Shown here piece by piece: positions 23,793 to 34,582 of a stretch of 52,500 bases of DNA (its first letter is position 1; each line of letters starts with the position of its first letter). Location of the stretch: positions 23,309,502-23,362,001 of the forward strand of contig CM022679.1 in assembly GCA_012295275.1 (NCBI GenBank), read 5' to 3'. Position numbers and translations under genes: made by a program. The notes beneath the pieces were generated by a model. The model saw only the letters and a program-made list of their open reading frames with translations, did no database searches and was not told where the DNA came from. Origin of the DNA: Chrysomallon squamiferum. Taxonomy: Eukaryota; Mollusca; Gastropoda; Neomphalida; Peltospiridae.

Positions 23793-23816
23793 AGGTGGAA
23801 ACCACTTTTTGATCAG
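23793..23816 (+). CDS. EF-hand rhomboid protease, 24-nt microexon
   Basis: Eight codons, RWKPLFDQ, between the acceptor TATTTTCAG and the donor GTAAAT, phase 0 on both sides. It matches the HWKVLFDQ segment I recall at the same place in vertebrate RHBDL3, that is, the entering helix of the first EF-hand-like motif, whose loop is in the next exon (28109). The T-rich acceptor tract (over 20 T) is strong. This exon is too short to be found by ordinary ORF search. It is identified by fit to the family and by phase. Confidence 0.7.
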
Positions 23817-24580
23817 GTAAATAATTTGAATTAATTCATTTTACCTGTTTGTTGTATTTTTATTTCTCTGTTACTACTGCTGTTGTTGCTGGTATCATTG
23901 TTGTTGTTGTCATTTTTATTAAAATAAAATAAAATAAATCATACCATTTGTTAGTTATTTACTTACTTTTGATATATATATTTCGTGTATTTATTTATTT
24001 ATTTATTCATTCATTCATTTATTCATCCATTGTTAATGGGTGCACTAAAAAACAATTAACGAAGGTAGGCAGTGAATGTAAAATATTTATGCCAAAACTG
24101 ATAAGAACTGATCTGATTAACCACTCAGTCTGTACATGTCATTTGCACTAGGTGGTACCATTATTTAATTACAACACTCAGTATAAAGTACTTTTACAGA
24201 CTGAGTGATAGAAGCCAATTAATTTTGATCAGTAGTATTGGTGTAAATATTTTATTACATACTGACTGAGTAAGGTCAGTTGTTTTACACTGCATTCATT
24301 AAAAATTAATTAACCTGATCAAAGTAAATTACTTCAAGTGTTGTTATAATTAAATAATTTAATTAAATCAATTCAATTTCAGCGTATATGGATTTTCACT
24401 TAAGTGATTTTAACAATGCTTTTAATTTGCTTGTGGTTTTTTTCATCACTGCTGTTCATCTAAATGTATTATAAAGTTCTTTACATATATGAATTCAGAA
24501 TTAAAGAGAAAAAACAGGCAGTTTTTAAGAATATGTTTGATAATTATAAAAGAATGGAAATGGTTAAAATCAGTTAAACA

Positions 24581-25325
24581 AAGACATTTCCTATAATTTA
24601 AAGAAACCTATAATAAACATTTAACATGAAGACAATATTATATGTAAAACATAGACAGTATTTTTAAATGAACATAATTAGACCAAATTAATAAACAAAG
24701 ACATTTCCTATAATTTAAAGAAAGCTAAATAAAATAAGCATTCAATAAGAAGACAATACTATACATAAAACAAAGACAGTCATATTAATTTCACACAATT
24801 AAAATTATTTCTTTTGATCCTCAATTTCACACACCTCAGACCAAATCTTGAAAAACACAAAATTTGAACTTAGTGTCATTCCCATTAAAACTTTACCTCT
24901 GGGTGCTATTAAATTATTCTGAGCCCCACTGAAAATTATGACAACCCCCTTCAACCCTGTTTCCATCAAAGTAAGATTAAATTGTACAATTTCACCTACA
25001 AAAGAAACCTAACTTAACAAACTTCACCAAACCTAGCCTTTTTCTACTGTACATGTTTTTCTTTACCTACACTTGTATATTTGTTTACATTGTTTTCATG
25101 TCTGTGTATTGTTCTTACTTTATTATATTGCTGTATGATGTAGCTGTTATATGTACTAAAGTTTAATGTGTCAGTTAGTTTGTGAAATCAAAGGTCAAGC
25201 ATATTAAAATAAATTAATAAATAAATAGCAGGATTTCCTATCATTTAAAGACACCTAGTTAAAATAAACGGCCAATATGAAGGCAGTAGTTTATATGTAT
25301 ATATATATAAACATAAGATCAGTGT
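24581..25325 (+). repeat. Three-copy interspersed repeat D
   Basis: Copies at about 24581-24661, 24697-24783 and 25228-25325 share ATTTCCTATAATTTAAAGA, then AAGACAATA and AAAACA.AGA. The first two are adjacent; the third is separated by about 440 bp of unique sequence. Confidence 0.65.
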
Positions 25326-25871
25326 TCAATAATATTAATTTCACTCAGTCATATTAATTATTAAAAATAAATTAATACATTTTAAAAAAATACCATAAAT
25401 AAAGATGAATGAAAAACATAACTAAAATAAATTTCAAATAATAATTATAAAATCTATACCAATTTTAATATTTCATAATCATAGTAAAATTATTAAAAAA
25501 TAATATTAATTAATAAAGAAGGCCAGTTCTGATTGGCTGAAGCCAGATGGTTAAAATCAATGGCAAATACCAGTACTGTCCGCAGTGCACCTTACATTGC
25601 GTTTTAAGAGAGTGTGTAGTTAATTGAATCCAGCAGAGCAGTTTAACACTGTCCTAGTCAATCAGTGTAATTAAATTGATGTTTTAGAGAAAAAAGTCAC
25701 GGAAATACAGACTGAAGTAATTCATCTGATATTTGACCAAGCAAAAATAATCAAAAATAAGCAAGAATACTCACACATCCTGCACTAAAAATATATTTGT
25801 GTATGTTTGTGAATATCTATCTATCTCTGTGTGTGTGTGCATCTATCTGTCTGTATATCTATCTATATGTG

Positions 25872-25904
<33 letters not shown>

Positions 25905-26384
25905 ACATGTGTGCTCATGTATGTGAATTTGTATAGAGGTATGTGTGTTTGTGTGTGTAAAAATATTGTTAAATAGATGGATATATTGATACATGGATGA
26001 ATCAAGATCCAGAAAGATAGATGATTTTGCAAAATGCCTGTCAATCTATCTATAGATAGACAGACACACATACAAACACACATACATACATATGTACATC
26101 ACCTTCATATAATAATGTAACAGGAAATGCAAAATTATACTGAATAAAATCTACCAAGACAGTATTAAATGACATTGCATAAATAAACATCCCAGTTAGT
26201 AAAAATTCTACTGTTAGAGTTATAACTCTATCTGACATTATAAATCTACTATTTTTTCAAATCCACATTTTTACAATGTTTACTGTAATGAGTACCCAGG
26301 GAGTGCCAAGTGTTAACAGGGGTCAGTTAGGTCACTGATTCATGATACGTTAAAAACCAATAAATTAATTTTTTAAATGCACAA

Positions 26385-26391
26385 TATAAAA
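26385..26391 (+). promoter_or_regulatory. TATA box of a candidate alternative promoter
   Basis: TATAAAA, followed 30 bp later by CCATTT (26415-26420), an initiator-like start. The ATG at 26510 would have a 5' UTR of about 93 nt. The surrounding 26280-26540 is unique and GC-richer than the rest of the intron. Confidence 0.4.
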
Positions 26392-26509
26392 CAAGCGTTC
26401 GCTGGTAATACTGGCCATTTATCTGACTTCTCTGCGAGAGCGTGTCAGGGGAGAAAACTCTGGTCTGAGATATTTTATTTGTTAGTAGAAGAGTAACAGT
26501 GTTGTCATT

Positions 26510-26545
26510 ATGTGTCCTGGAAAGTTTAGAAGACTTAAAATACAG
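26510..26545 (+). CDS. Candidate alternative first exon of the rhomboid gene
   Basis: ATG followed by MCPGKFRRLKIQ and the donor GTAAGG at 26546 in phase 0. Spliced to 28109 it would read in frame into the EF-hand loop and skip both the 19953 exon and the 23793 microexon, so this isoform would lose the entering helix of EF-hand 1 and gain a basic start. A well-placed TATA box and initiator upstream support a real internal promoter. Human RHBDL1 also has a short N-terminus entering the EF loop directly. No transcript evidence is available here, so this is an inference from signals and phase. Confidence 0.42.
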
Positions 26546-26606
26546 GTAAGGAAAGATAATTGTAATGTTGAATAGATAATTTTATAATTTTTATGCAGGT
26601 ATGTAG

Positions 26607-26640
<34 letters not shown>

Positions 26641-27575
26641 GTTTGTATGCCTGTACTCTGTATATGTACATGTATGTATTATGAATATATGTATATTTCT
26701 TTGTATGTTGGTGTAGGTGTGTTTATGTGGGTATATATTTATTAGGATATGTATGTCTGTTCATATATGTGTTTGTGTGTGTGAATGTGTGTGTGTGTGT
26801 GTGTGTGTAAATGTATATTTAGGTTAATGTCTGTTAACCTAACAGTAAATAAAAAATTCAAATATAAATAGAGAAAGAAATATAATCAGCTAATTTTTCA
26901 TCTTGCAACGTACATTTTTCATTAGGAAAGAACATTAAAATAGAATTAAATGTTTTAAATTTATTAATTTACTTTTTATAATAATCCTCCAATCAGGTGA
27001 AATTTAATATTTTCTGCTGTTTCACAAAACCTATTAACCAATAGTAGTTCATTAATTTATTCTTAGTCATTCAATAACTAAAATTCCCAGTTCACCAGTT
27101 TCAGCTGCTTTGTGTTAAGATTAAATGAACTAAAGACCCAGGAATCCATCTGAATCCATCCCAGACTTCATCTTTTCCTTTGGCTCTCATAGTAATAATG
27201 AAAGTTAATTCTGAAAGTCAAGATGTCTGCTTTCTAGATTGGTTTCCAGTGTTAACAGTGATAAGAGAGAAAGTTAATTTTCAAGATTTGATTTAGTTTA
27301 GTTTCTGTATATGTTTCATTTTGTTTGAGGGTTTTTTAGGCTTTTTTCATGGGGTTAAGGCACTATTGGGTGATTTTGTTTGGGCTTGTTTTTTTTTTTG
27401 TTTTTTTTTTCTTTCTTTCTTTGTTTATTTAAAACATTTCTTTCTACTTTTCTTTGTTTAAAAAAATAAGAAAATGATCATTTTTTTTTTTTTTTTAACT
27501 AAACATTAATTTTAAAAAGTTATATTTTTGGAATAGGAGTCACAGAAGTGAAAGTAACAAGACAATATACACAAA

Positions 27576-27618
<43 letters not shown>

Positions 27619-28108
27619 ATATTCTTTTGAACAAGAGAACTATATAATTACCAGATGAGTAGAAAAAGCTGTTAAAGACTGAGCATTATTTTTAAGACCC
27701 ACCCAAACCCTTCATTATGAAATTGCTTTTTGTATATAATCACATATAAGCTGATTATATATACTGATTATATATTAAAATATATTTGGCAACATTAATA
27801 AGCAAAAACAATAAGAAATAATTATTTATAATACATTCTCTTGTTTATTATGACCATTGTATATGCACGAAAAGCCATAAAAGACTGAGTCATTAGGAAT
27901 TGTGACTGCATGTATGTATAGAAATATTAGAAAAATAATTTTATGTATATCTATCTATCTATCTATATATATATCTATATATATAGATATATATATATTA
28001 ATGACCAAAAGCATACTTTTTTTGTGTGTTTTTATTTTAATTTTTAATATGGCATTACATATCAAAAATGGTTATTTGTGGATTGATTTTTTATATAAAA
28101 CATTTTAG

Positions 28109-28273
28109 TATGATCGAGGACATCGAGGTGAGATTAAAGTGGAGGACTTTCGACGTCTACTTCGACACCCACAAGTCCAGGCAGAGATTGACCGACACAC
28201 ACTGGACGTCCTGGAGGTCAAGGCCACTGACCCACTGAGGCAGACCGTCAGTTATCAGGAATTTATCAACATC
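28109..28273 (+). CDS. EF-hand rhomboid protease, EF-hand exon
   Basis: 55 codons between acceptor CATTTTAG and donor GTAAGT, phase 0 at both ends, reading YDRGHRGEIKVEDFRRLLRH onward to SYQEFINI. The first loop D-R-G-H-R-G-E-I-K-V-E-D keeps Asp1, Gly6, Ile8 and an acidic residue 12 but lacks ligands at 3 and 5. The second motif (KATDPLRQTVSYQEF) lacks the loop Gly. Both are therefore EF-hand-like and may bind calcium weakly or not at all, as in the vertebrate RHBDL relatives. Base composition is clearly GC-richer than the surrounding intron, as expected for a constrained exon. Confidence 0.85.
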
Positions 28274-28537
28274 GTAAGTATTTTTATTTTGCTGATGAAA
28301 GTTATTTATATATTTTTTTCTTATATATATAAATTTCTTTTTTTTATCATTTTGTTTTTACCTTTTATGAGAGGGTTTGTTTTACTGATTTACATTTATT
28401 ATATTTTGTTTATTATGCACATGTTTATACTAATATTTACATATACATAAATATTTATACAAGGAAACTCACAAATACAAACACACACATTAATTAATAT
28501 ATATATATATATATATACATACACTTACACACATATT

Positions 28538-28571
<34 letters not shown>

Positions 28572-28652
28572 ATATACATATACATACACACACATACATA
28601 TACATATACACATATACATAGACTTACACACATACATAAATGCACACAGACA

Positions 28653-28696
<44 letters not shown>

Positions 28697-29221
28697 TATA
28701 CACAAATGCACTAAGCCATTTTCTGGTGTCCTTAATATAAGACTGCATTTAATAATAATCCAAGTCCATTTGACATTTATTTATCTCTTTAATTTTTCCC
28801 TTTCACCTGAAATTAACATCAGGTGACTAAATAAAACACAGTAAAAATGTTACATTCGTCAATAATTCATACATTTAGCATGTTCCTCAGCTGGCTCGGT
28901 GATCTGACACAATAAAATCAACTGCAGATATCTCTGAAAGAGTATTATTTATGATGTTCACGGTTGAGTGATCGCCCATGTCAACATGTGTCAGGCATGG
29001 AGTGATGACAGGGGGAGGTCACTCTGTCGACTGAGTGATGGAAGGAGCTTGGTTTGCAGCTGTTATTTAAATGTGGCTTATAGAAAAAAGCTCATTTAAT
29101 ATTAATTACAGAAATAATGATGGAATTTGACGATATTGTCAGTCCTTTTGTATTTTTTTTTTTTTTTTTGAAATTTCAAGAGCTGGAGAAAAATGAATTT
29201 AAGTTGTTTTTATATATATAC

Positions 29222-29279
<58 letters not shown>

Positions 29280-31741
29280 ATACAGACACACACATACATA
29301 CATACATTATACACATACAAACACACACACACATACGTGTATATATGAAATTGCTGTATATATAAAGCATAACAAATGTAAAGAATAAATATTTCAAGCT
29401 TCTATAATTTTTAAATATAAAAATTTTACTAAAATAAACTAAAATAAATAAAAAAATGTTAATTATTAATAGGAACACAATATGTTATATTTATTTCAAA
29501 AGAAAAACTGAGAAGAAAACAAGTATAATGGAAAATTAATTAACTTATTGTAATTCCATGATTTCAGGTAATAAACCGTATGACATCTTCATTGTCTTTA
29601 TTTATACACCGTGACAGTATGTAAAAACCAGTTTGATTGGTAACAGAATTAGAATTAGTCACATGACCCAATGAAACCAGTTATAACGAAACAGATTGGC
29701 AATTATGCAAATGAGATAATTAATATTCATTACTTCCCAGAAAAAAACTTTTTACTTCAAACATACACATCACCTTTGGAATTTTGGAAAATTACTCGGC
29801 ATTTTAAAATATACCCTCCTCCACCCCCACCACTTTTCATGCATGATTAGCTGCGTCTGCTAAGCAGAAACGTGTGAATTATTAAGAAGGCCATCCTTCA
29901 TCACAGCTGCACTACACAAGCACCAAAGACAGCAGCCATTAGGGATGTCCTCAAAAGTCCTGAAATATTAATGAGCCTGTGTCCACCATCTTTCTAATGT
30001 CGTTGATAAGCAGATCATACTGGTTTTACCGATCACTAGATTAAGAAGTTTAACACAAAAAAAAAAAAAAAAAAAAAAACATTTTAAATTAAAAATTAAT
30101 GAAATTTATTTCTGTAACAGATTGGAAATGTAGTTTTTTTTTGAAAATATTGGAAAGTATATAAGAACTGGATGATAGTTTTTCAGATTCAGTGTAGATT
30201 TTGTGTCGATGGGTGGAGAGTGGATTTTGGATAGTTCTTGATAGTTTTTTTGCTGCATTTTTATTTTTTAATAGTTTTTTGATAGTTTCTGCTGTGGTTT
30301 TGGATAGCTGTTTTCTGTATTGTTAAGAATTTTACTGCCTTTTTCAATTCTTTTTTCAACAATTTGGATTATTAAACATATCTACTTGAAAATAAGAAAA
30401 ATAATGGGTAAGATTTGCCTTTGTTTAATTAATAATATTTTATTTATAACTGTTATTTATTTAATAATTAATTTTTTTAGTAAACAGTTTTAATTTAATG
30501 AAAATATATATATATATATAGGTATACTTTTAATTCTTTTCAAATTTTGACCTTTTAAATTATTATATTTTTAATTTTTTTTCTATTTTTTATTTTATTT
30601 ATTCACTTTTTTATTTTATTTTCATTTTATTTTATTTCATTTATAATTTAGCTTATTTTATTTTATTCTATTCTGTTCTATTTTAATTATTTTTTAATTT
30701 ATATTTGTTTCATCTTTTTCTTTGTTTTATTGCTAAATGATTATTCTTACAAACAAACATTTTTTAATGTTTCATTTTTTTAAATATCATTTTTTGTTTG
30801 AATTTATTTTATGTTTGATTAACATGTATTTATTATTGTTTATTTTAACTTTTAAATTTTCATTTCTTCTTATTTTTTTAATAAAAAAAAAAATTTCTTT
30901 TTGTTTTTATATGACAGTCATAGTTATTTATTTTTTATTTATATTTTGATTTTATTTCTTCCTATATTTTATAATATTTTATTTTGTTTCTTTTATTTCA
31001 TTTATTTTATTCTATTTATTTAATTTTATTTATTATTTTTTATTTTTTGTATTTTTAGTCTTTCTCTTTTTTGGAGTTTATTTATTTAGGAAATGAAAAA
31101 AAAAAAATCTTTATTTTATAAAGAATGGACATTTAAAATTAAAATAAAAACTTAAAAATAGTCTTAGTTTATAAAATAACATAATTTAAATTTTTTTAAT
31201 TGGTTTGAAAAAGAAGAAAAGAAATTTATATGATTAAGATTCAGCAGCAGTGCCTGTGTTTAAAAAAATAAAATTAAAATAAAATAAAATAAACAACACA
31301 AAATTACACAATTTTGTTAAATTAAACTGTCATTTAATTCATTTTTCAAAAAAAAAGTTTCTGATAAAAGTCTTAAAATATAAAAAAAGCAAAAAAAAAA
31401 ATTTTAAATTATAAAAAATTAAACAGTTTTTTTAACAAAATACAAAATTATTTCCTCAACTTAAATAACAAGAAAACCTTTTTTTTTTAATCTTTACAAA
31501 TCCTTTTTTTCCCATTCTCACCGCCATTTTTCTATAAGATTCCCAAGGTGACGTGATGTCGTGAACTTCGTCTTAGATGTTTAAATCGATGACTACGACA
31601 ACATTTTTGTTGACTTGTTGCTTTGTGTGTTATAATAGCTGTGAGCGCCAAATTACACATCAGATTTCAATCATCAAACATCTGAAAATCCTTTCCAAAT
31701 TTGCTTGGTTAAGCTTTGTTTTTCTTTTTTCCCTTCTTTAG
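28274..31741 (+). other. Rhomboid intron 3
   Basis: AT/AC microsatellites at 28497-28700, (GT)n/(AC)n at 29220-29340, poly-A at 30058-30079, T-rich and TTTTA-rich sequence at 30580-31080. Two microsatellite-free unique stretches, 28830-29060 and 29570-30055, stand out as possible regulatory elements. Confidence 0.5.
29570..30055. promoter_or_regulatory. Candidate intronic enhancer with POU octamer
   Basis: Unique, relatively GC-rich block in a repeat-rich intron. It contains a perfect octamer ATGCAAAT (29705-29712), next to GATAATTAAT and ATTCATTA homeodomain-type words, plus CACAGCTGCA (E-box) and TTCATGCATGATTAG. No coding frame recognised. Confidence 0.3.
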
Positions 31742-31825
31742 ATGAGCAATCGAAGAAACCCCAGTTTTAGATTGGCTGTTGAAAGCAGAGACAAGAAAAC
31801 CTGGTCAGGAGAACGTTGTCTTCAG
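31742..31825 (+). CDS. EF-hand rhomboid protease, linker exon
   Basis: 28 codons, MSNRRNPSFRLAVESRDKKT to GERCLQ, with acceptor CTTTAG and donor GTAAGT, phase 0 at both ends. It matches the M-S-N-K-R-x-x-S-F-R segment that follows the EF-hand module in vertebrate RHBDL3 and RHBDL1, which fixes this gene to that subfamily rather than RHBDL2. The segment is basic and cytosolic, between the EF-hand module and the membrane core. The preceding 200 bp are unusually complex for this intron but not recognised as coding. Confidence 0.85.
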
Positions 31826-32692
31826 GTAAGTCATTGTTTTTATTCAAATTTAGTCTGAGAAATTTACCTTGTTTGTGAATCATAGATGTAGGTTTTTATT
31901 TATGTGAATTAATTGGGCAGTTAAATTACAGGTAAGATATTTTGTTAATAAAAATAATTATGATTTTTTTTTTTTTTTTTCGTTTTTTTTCTTGAATAAG
32001 TAATATTTGATATTTGAATAAACATAGGTAAAATGAAAAGAAAAGTTATTTTTATAGGTATAATTTAGTTTTATGTGTTTTGAATTTTATTTTGTTAATT
32101 AATAGGTTTTTACAGGTAAAACTTAATTTAATATTCATTAATTGTAGAACTGTACAAGTAAATGTTAATTTTCAGAGCAGTATAAATATTTTTAGTTTCA
32201 GATTCAAATATAAATAAGATAATTCAGTTCTTTTATTGATTTTGTTTATTTTTATTTTAGTTTAGTTTAGTTTATTTATTTATTTATTTACTTATTTATT
32301 TATTCATCAATTTATTTATTTATTTGTTATTATTATTGTTATTTTATTATTATTATTATTATTAATTTGGTTTTTATATATACCTTTTTTATTCATTTCA
32401 TTTTGTTTTATTTCATTTTGATTGAAGTCACTGGTTTTAATTTTAAAAAATGTATACATATACATACATACATGCAGTAGTAATATTCTTAAAATATAAA
32501 TTCACCAATCTCACATTATATTAACTTAACACCATTTAATCAACAACCATATCAATTCTTGAATCTTCAGAAAATTTTTTTTTTTTTTTTAAAACTCACA
32601 AATACTTAAACCTCTGTTATTTAACCACAAATGGACACACACACACACACAACTCAAACACATTATAAAAATAAAAATATTTATTACACCAG

Positions 32693-32842
32693 GTACAGCC
32701 AGCACCTACCACATGTTTTCAGAAAATGGTTCATGCAGTAGCAAAAGAGTATCTAACTGACGAGCTGGACAGGCAGTACTACGCTGACCGCTACCGATGT
32801 TGTCCCCCACCCCTCCTCATCCCTGGGATCACGTTGCTAGAG
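32693..32842 (+). CDS. EF-hand rhomboid protease, pre-TM1 exon
   Basis: 50 codons, beginning VQPAPTTCFQKMVHAVAKEY, then the conserved L-x-x-E-x-D-R-x-Y-Y-x-D-x-Y-x-C-C-P-P-P block, then LLIPGITLLE, the first half of transmembrane helix 1. Acceptor CACCAG at 32690-32692 (a second in-frame acceptor, GTACAG, would start the exon at 32699 and drop Val-Gln). Donor GTAAGT at 32843, phase 0. The Cys-Cys-Pro-Pro-Pro motif before TM1 is typical of RHBDL1/2/3-type secretase rhomboids. Confidence 0.9.
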
Positions 32843-33164
32843 GTAAGTAACATTACAAATTATATTTGTATATTTTATATGCATATTTAAAGATTTAAAG
32901 GCACGGTACAAATTTTATATAACCCTTTGAATCATTTTAGCCAAAAGAAAAAAATTTTTATCTGAGCAGTTAATATTTTTAGTTAATTATAAAGACACAC
33001 TGTTTTAAAATGTTAAAAGATAATATGGATTATAGACTTAAGAAACCCATCATCCTGAATTTGAAATTGTGCGTAATGATACTTGTATTTTGTTCAGTAA
33101 TAAAATAACTATTAAAAATTGTAATATTTTGGCTGTATATAAAATAGGCTATTTCTTTTATTGA

Positions 33165-33690
33165 AATGCTGTATAGCAAGTTGGTTATCTCAACTTAAAA
33201 TGGTGTATAATAAATTAGCTATTTCAACTTCAAATAATCTGTAACAAATTGGCTATTTCAACTATTAAATTAATATATAAAAATTAATTTTTTCAGCTTA
33301 AAATAACGTATAACAAATTCACTATTTCAACTTAAAATACTGCATACTAAATTAGCTGTTAACACTTAAAATAATCCATAACAAATTGGCTATTTCAACA
33401 TACAACAGAGTATAACAAATTAGCTATTTCAACACAAATCAATATAACAAATTGGCTATTTCAACAGAAATCAGTGTAACAAATTGGCTATTTCAACACA
33501 AATCAGTATAACAAATTGGCTATTTGAACATAAATCAGTATAACAAATTGGCTATTTCAACATAAAACAGAGTATAGCAAATTAGCTATTTCAACATAAA
33601 ACAGTATAACAAATTGGCTATTTCAACACAAAAGACTATAACAAATTGGCTATTTCAATATAAAACAGAGTATAACAAACTGACTGTTTG
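33165..33690 (+). repeat. Intronic minisatellite, unit 32-34 bp
   Basis: At least nine well-preserved copies of TATAACAAATTGGCTATTTC plus AACAYAAAWCAG. GGCTATTT/TAGCTATT occurs at 33388, 33421, 33453, 33486, 33518, 33550, 33584, 33616 and 33648. Older copies extend left to about 33165. Units are contiguous with no unique spacers, so this is not CRISPR-like. Confidence 0.9.
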
Positions 33691-34340
33691 TTCCAATTTA
33701 ACTATAAAATTTACTTCATGGACAAATAAAAATATTACAGATTTTTCTGATGATTTAAATAATCATTTATTTTCTATATTGATTTCAATTTGGTTAATAC
33801 TAATAATAGTTGTAATAATAATAAAATACACTGTATTAACATAATAATAATAATTTATTTTGTATTTGTAAATTATAAACTATCTATTAAACAAATTATG
33901 TTAATAATTTGTTAAGTGTCAGATGATGTATTAATTAAATGAATATATATTTAATAATTAATAATTCTGTATTATATAATGGCTTTTATTTTTGTTTACT
34001 TTTTCAAGAAAAAATAATAACTGCAGCAACAATAATAATAATTATTATAAAATAATACTTATTATAATAGTGATAGTAATAATAATAGTAATAATAATAA
34101 ATTAATGATGATCATGATAATAAAGATAATCATGAAGATGATAATGATAAGAATTAAAAATAATAAGAAGAATAATAGCAATAGTTATTATAGTATAAAC
34201 TTGTTTTTAATAATGATAATAAGAAGAATTAATAATAATAATAATAATAATAATGATGATAATAATGATGATAATAATAAGAAGAAATAATAATAATAAT
34301 AATAAGAAGAAGAAGAAGAAGAAGAATTAATAATAATAAT

Positions 34341-34377
34341 AATAATGTATTTCAGATTGGCTGTTTTATCTACTATG
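34341..34377 (+). repeat. Duplicate of the TM1 exon acceptor and first 22 exon bases
   Basis: 37 bp identical to 34425-34461: AATAATGTATTTCAG plus ATTGGCTGTTTTATCTACTATG. The offset is exactly 84 bp, and the spacer is GAT/AAT trinucleotide repeat. Use of this upstream acceptor would keep the reading frame and add 28 residues (I-G-C-F-I-Y-Y, four Asp, fourteen Asn, V-F-Q) before the normal exon. Confidence 0.9.
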
Positions 34378-34386
34378 ATGATGATG

Positions 34387-34426
<40 letters not shown>

Positions 34427-34439
34427 TAATGTATTTCAG

Positions 34440-34582
34440 ATTGGCTGTTTTATCTACTATGGTCTGCAAGCTGGTAGTATTGAAGCCAATGGTCCAGTGC
34501 CCATCAACAGTGTCTTTATCTACCGTCCTGACCGGAGACTCGAACTCTGGCGCTTTCTTATGTACATGCTCATCCACGCTGG
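34440..34582 (+). CDS. EF-hand rhomboid protease, TM1/L1 exon
   Basis: IGCFIYYGLQAGSIEANGPV, then PINSVFIYRPDRRLELWRFL and MYMLIHAG. It completes TM1 and encodes the L1 loop with the conserved Trp-Arg motif (E-L-W-R-F), then the start of TM2. Acceptor TTTCAG at 34434-34439, donor GTATGT at 34583. The exon is 143 nt, so it leaves two bases (GG) that join the G of 36536 to restore Gly in L-I-H-A-G-Y-V-H-L. The 5' end of this exon, including its acceptor, is duplicated 84 bp upstream, so a second, in-frame acceptor exists. Confidence 0.9.

Larger units (their letters stand above)
23817..28108 (+). other. Rhomboid intron 2
   Basis: Contains TTTA/TTCA repeats at 23985-24030, a three-copy repeat D (24581, 24697, 25228), GT/TATC tracts at 25800-26095, (AT)n at 26616-26640, GT at 26767-26808, poly-T and pyrimidine runs at 27388-27496, (AAT)n at 27578-27615 and a TATC/AT palindrome at 27948-27998. 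It also holds the candidate alternative exon at 26510. Confidence 0.5.
32843..34439 (+). other. Rhomboid intron 5, with minisatellite and AAT arrays
   Basis: Unique sequence to about 33130, a minisatellite at 33165-33690, then AT-rich sequence and AAT/ATG arrays at 34020-34430, ending with the partial exon duplication at 34341-34377. Confidence 0.6.

Noticed and set aside
33388-33690. Regular repeats suggesting a CRISPR array
   Set aside because: Repeats are directly tandem with no unique spacers, in a eukaryotic intron; it is a minisatellite.
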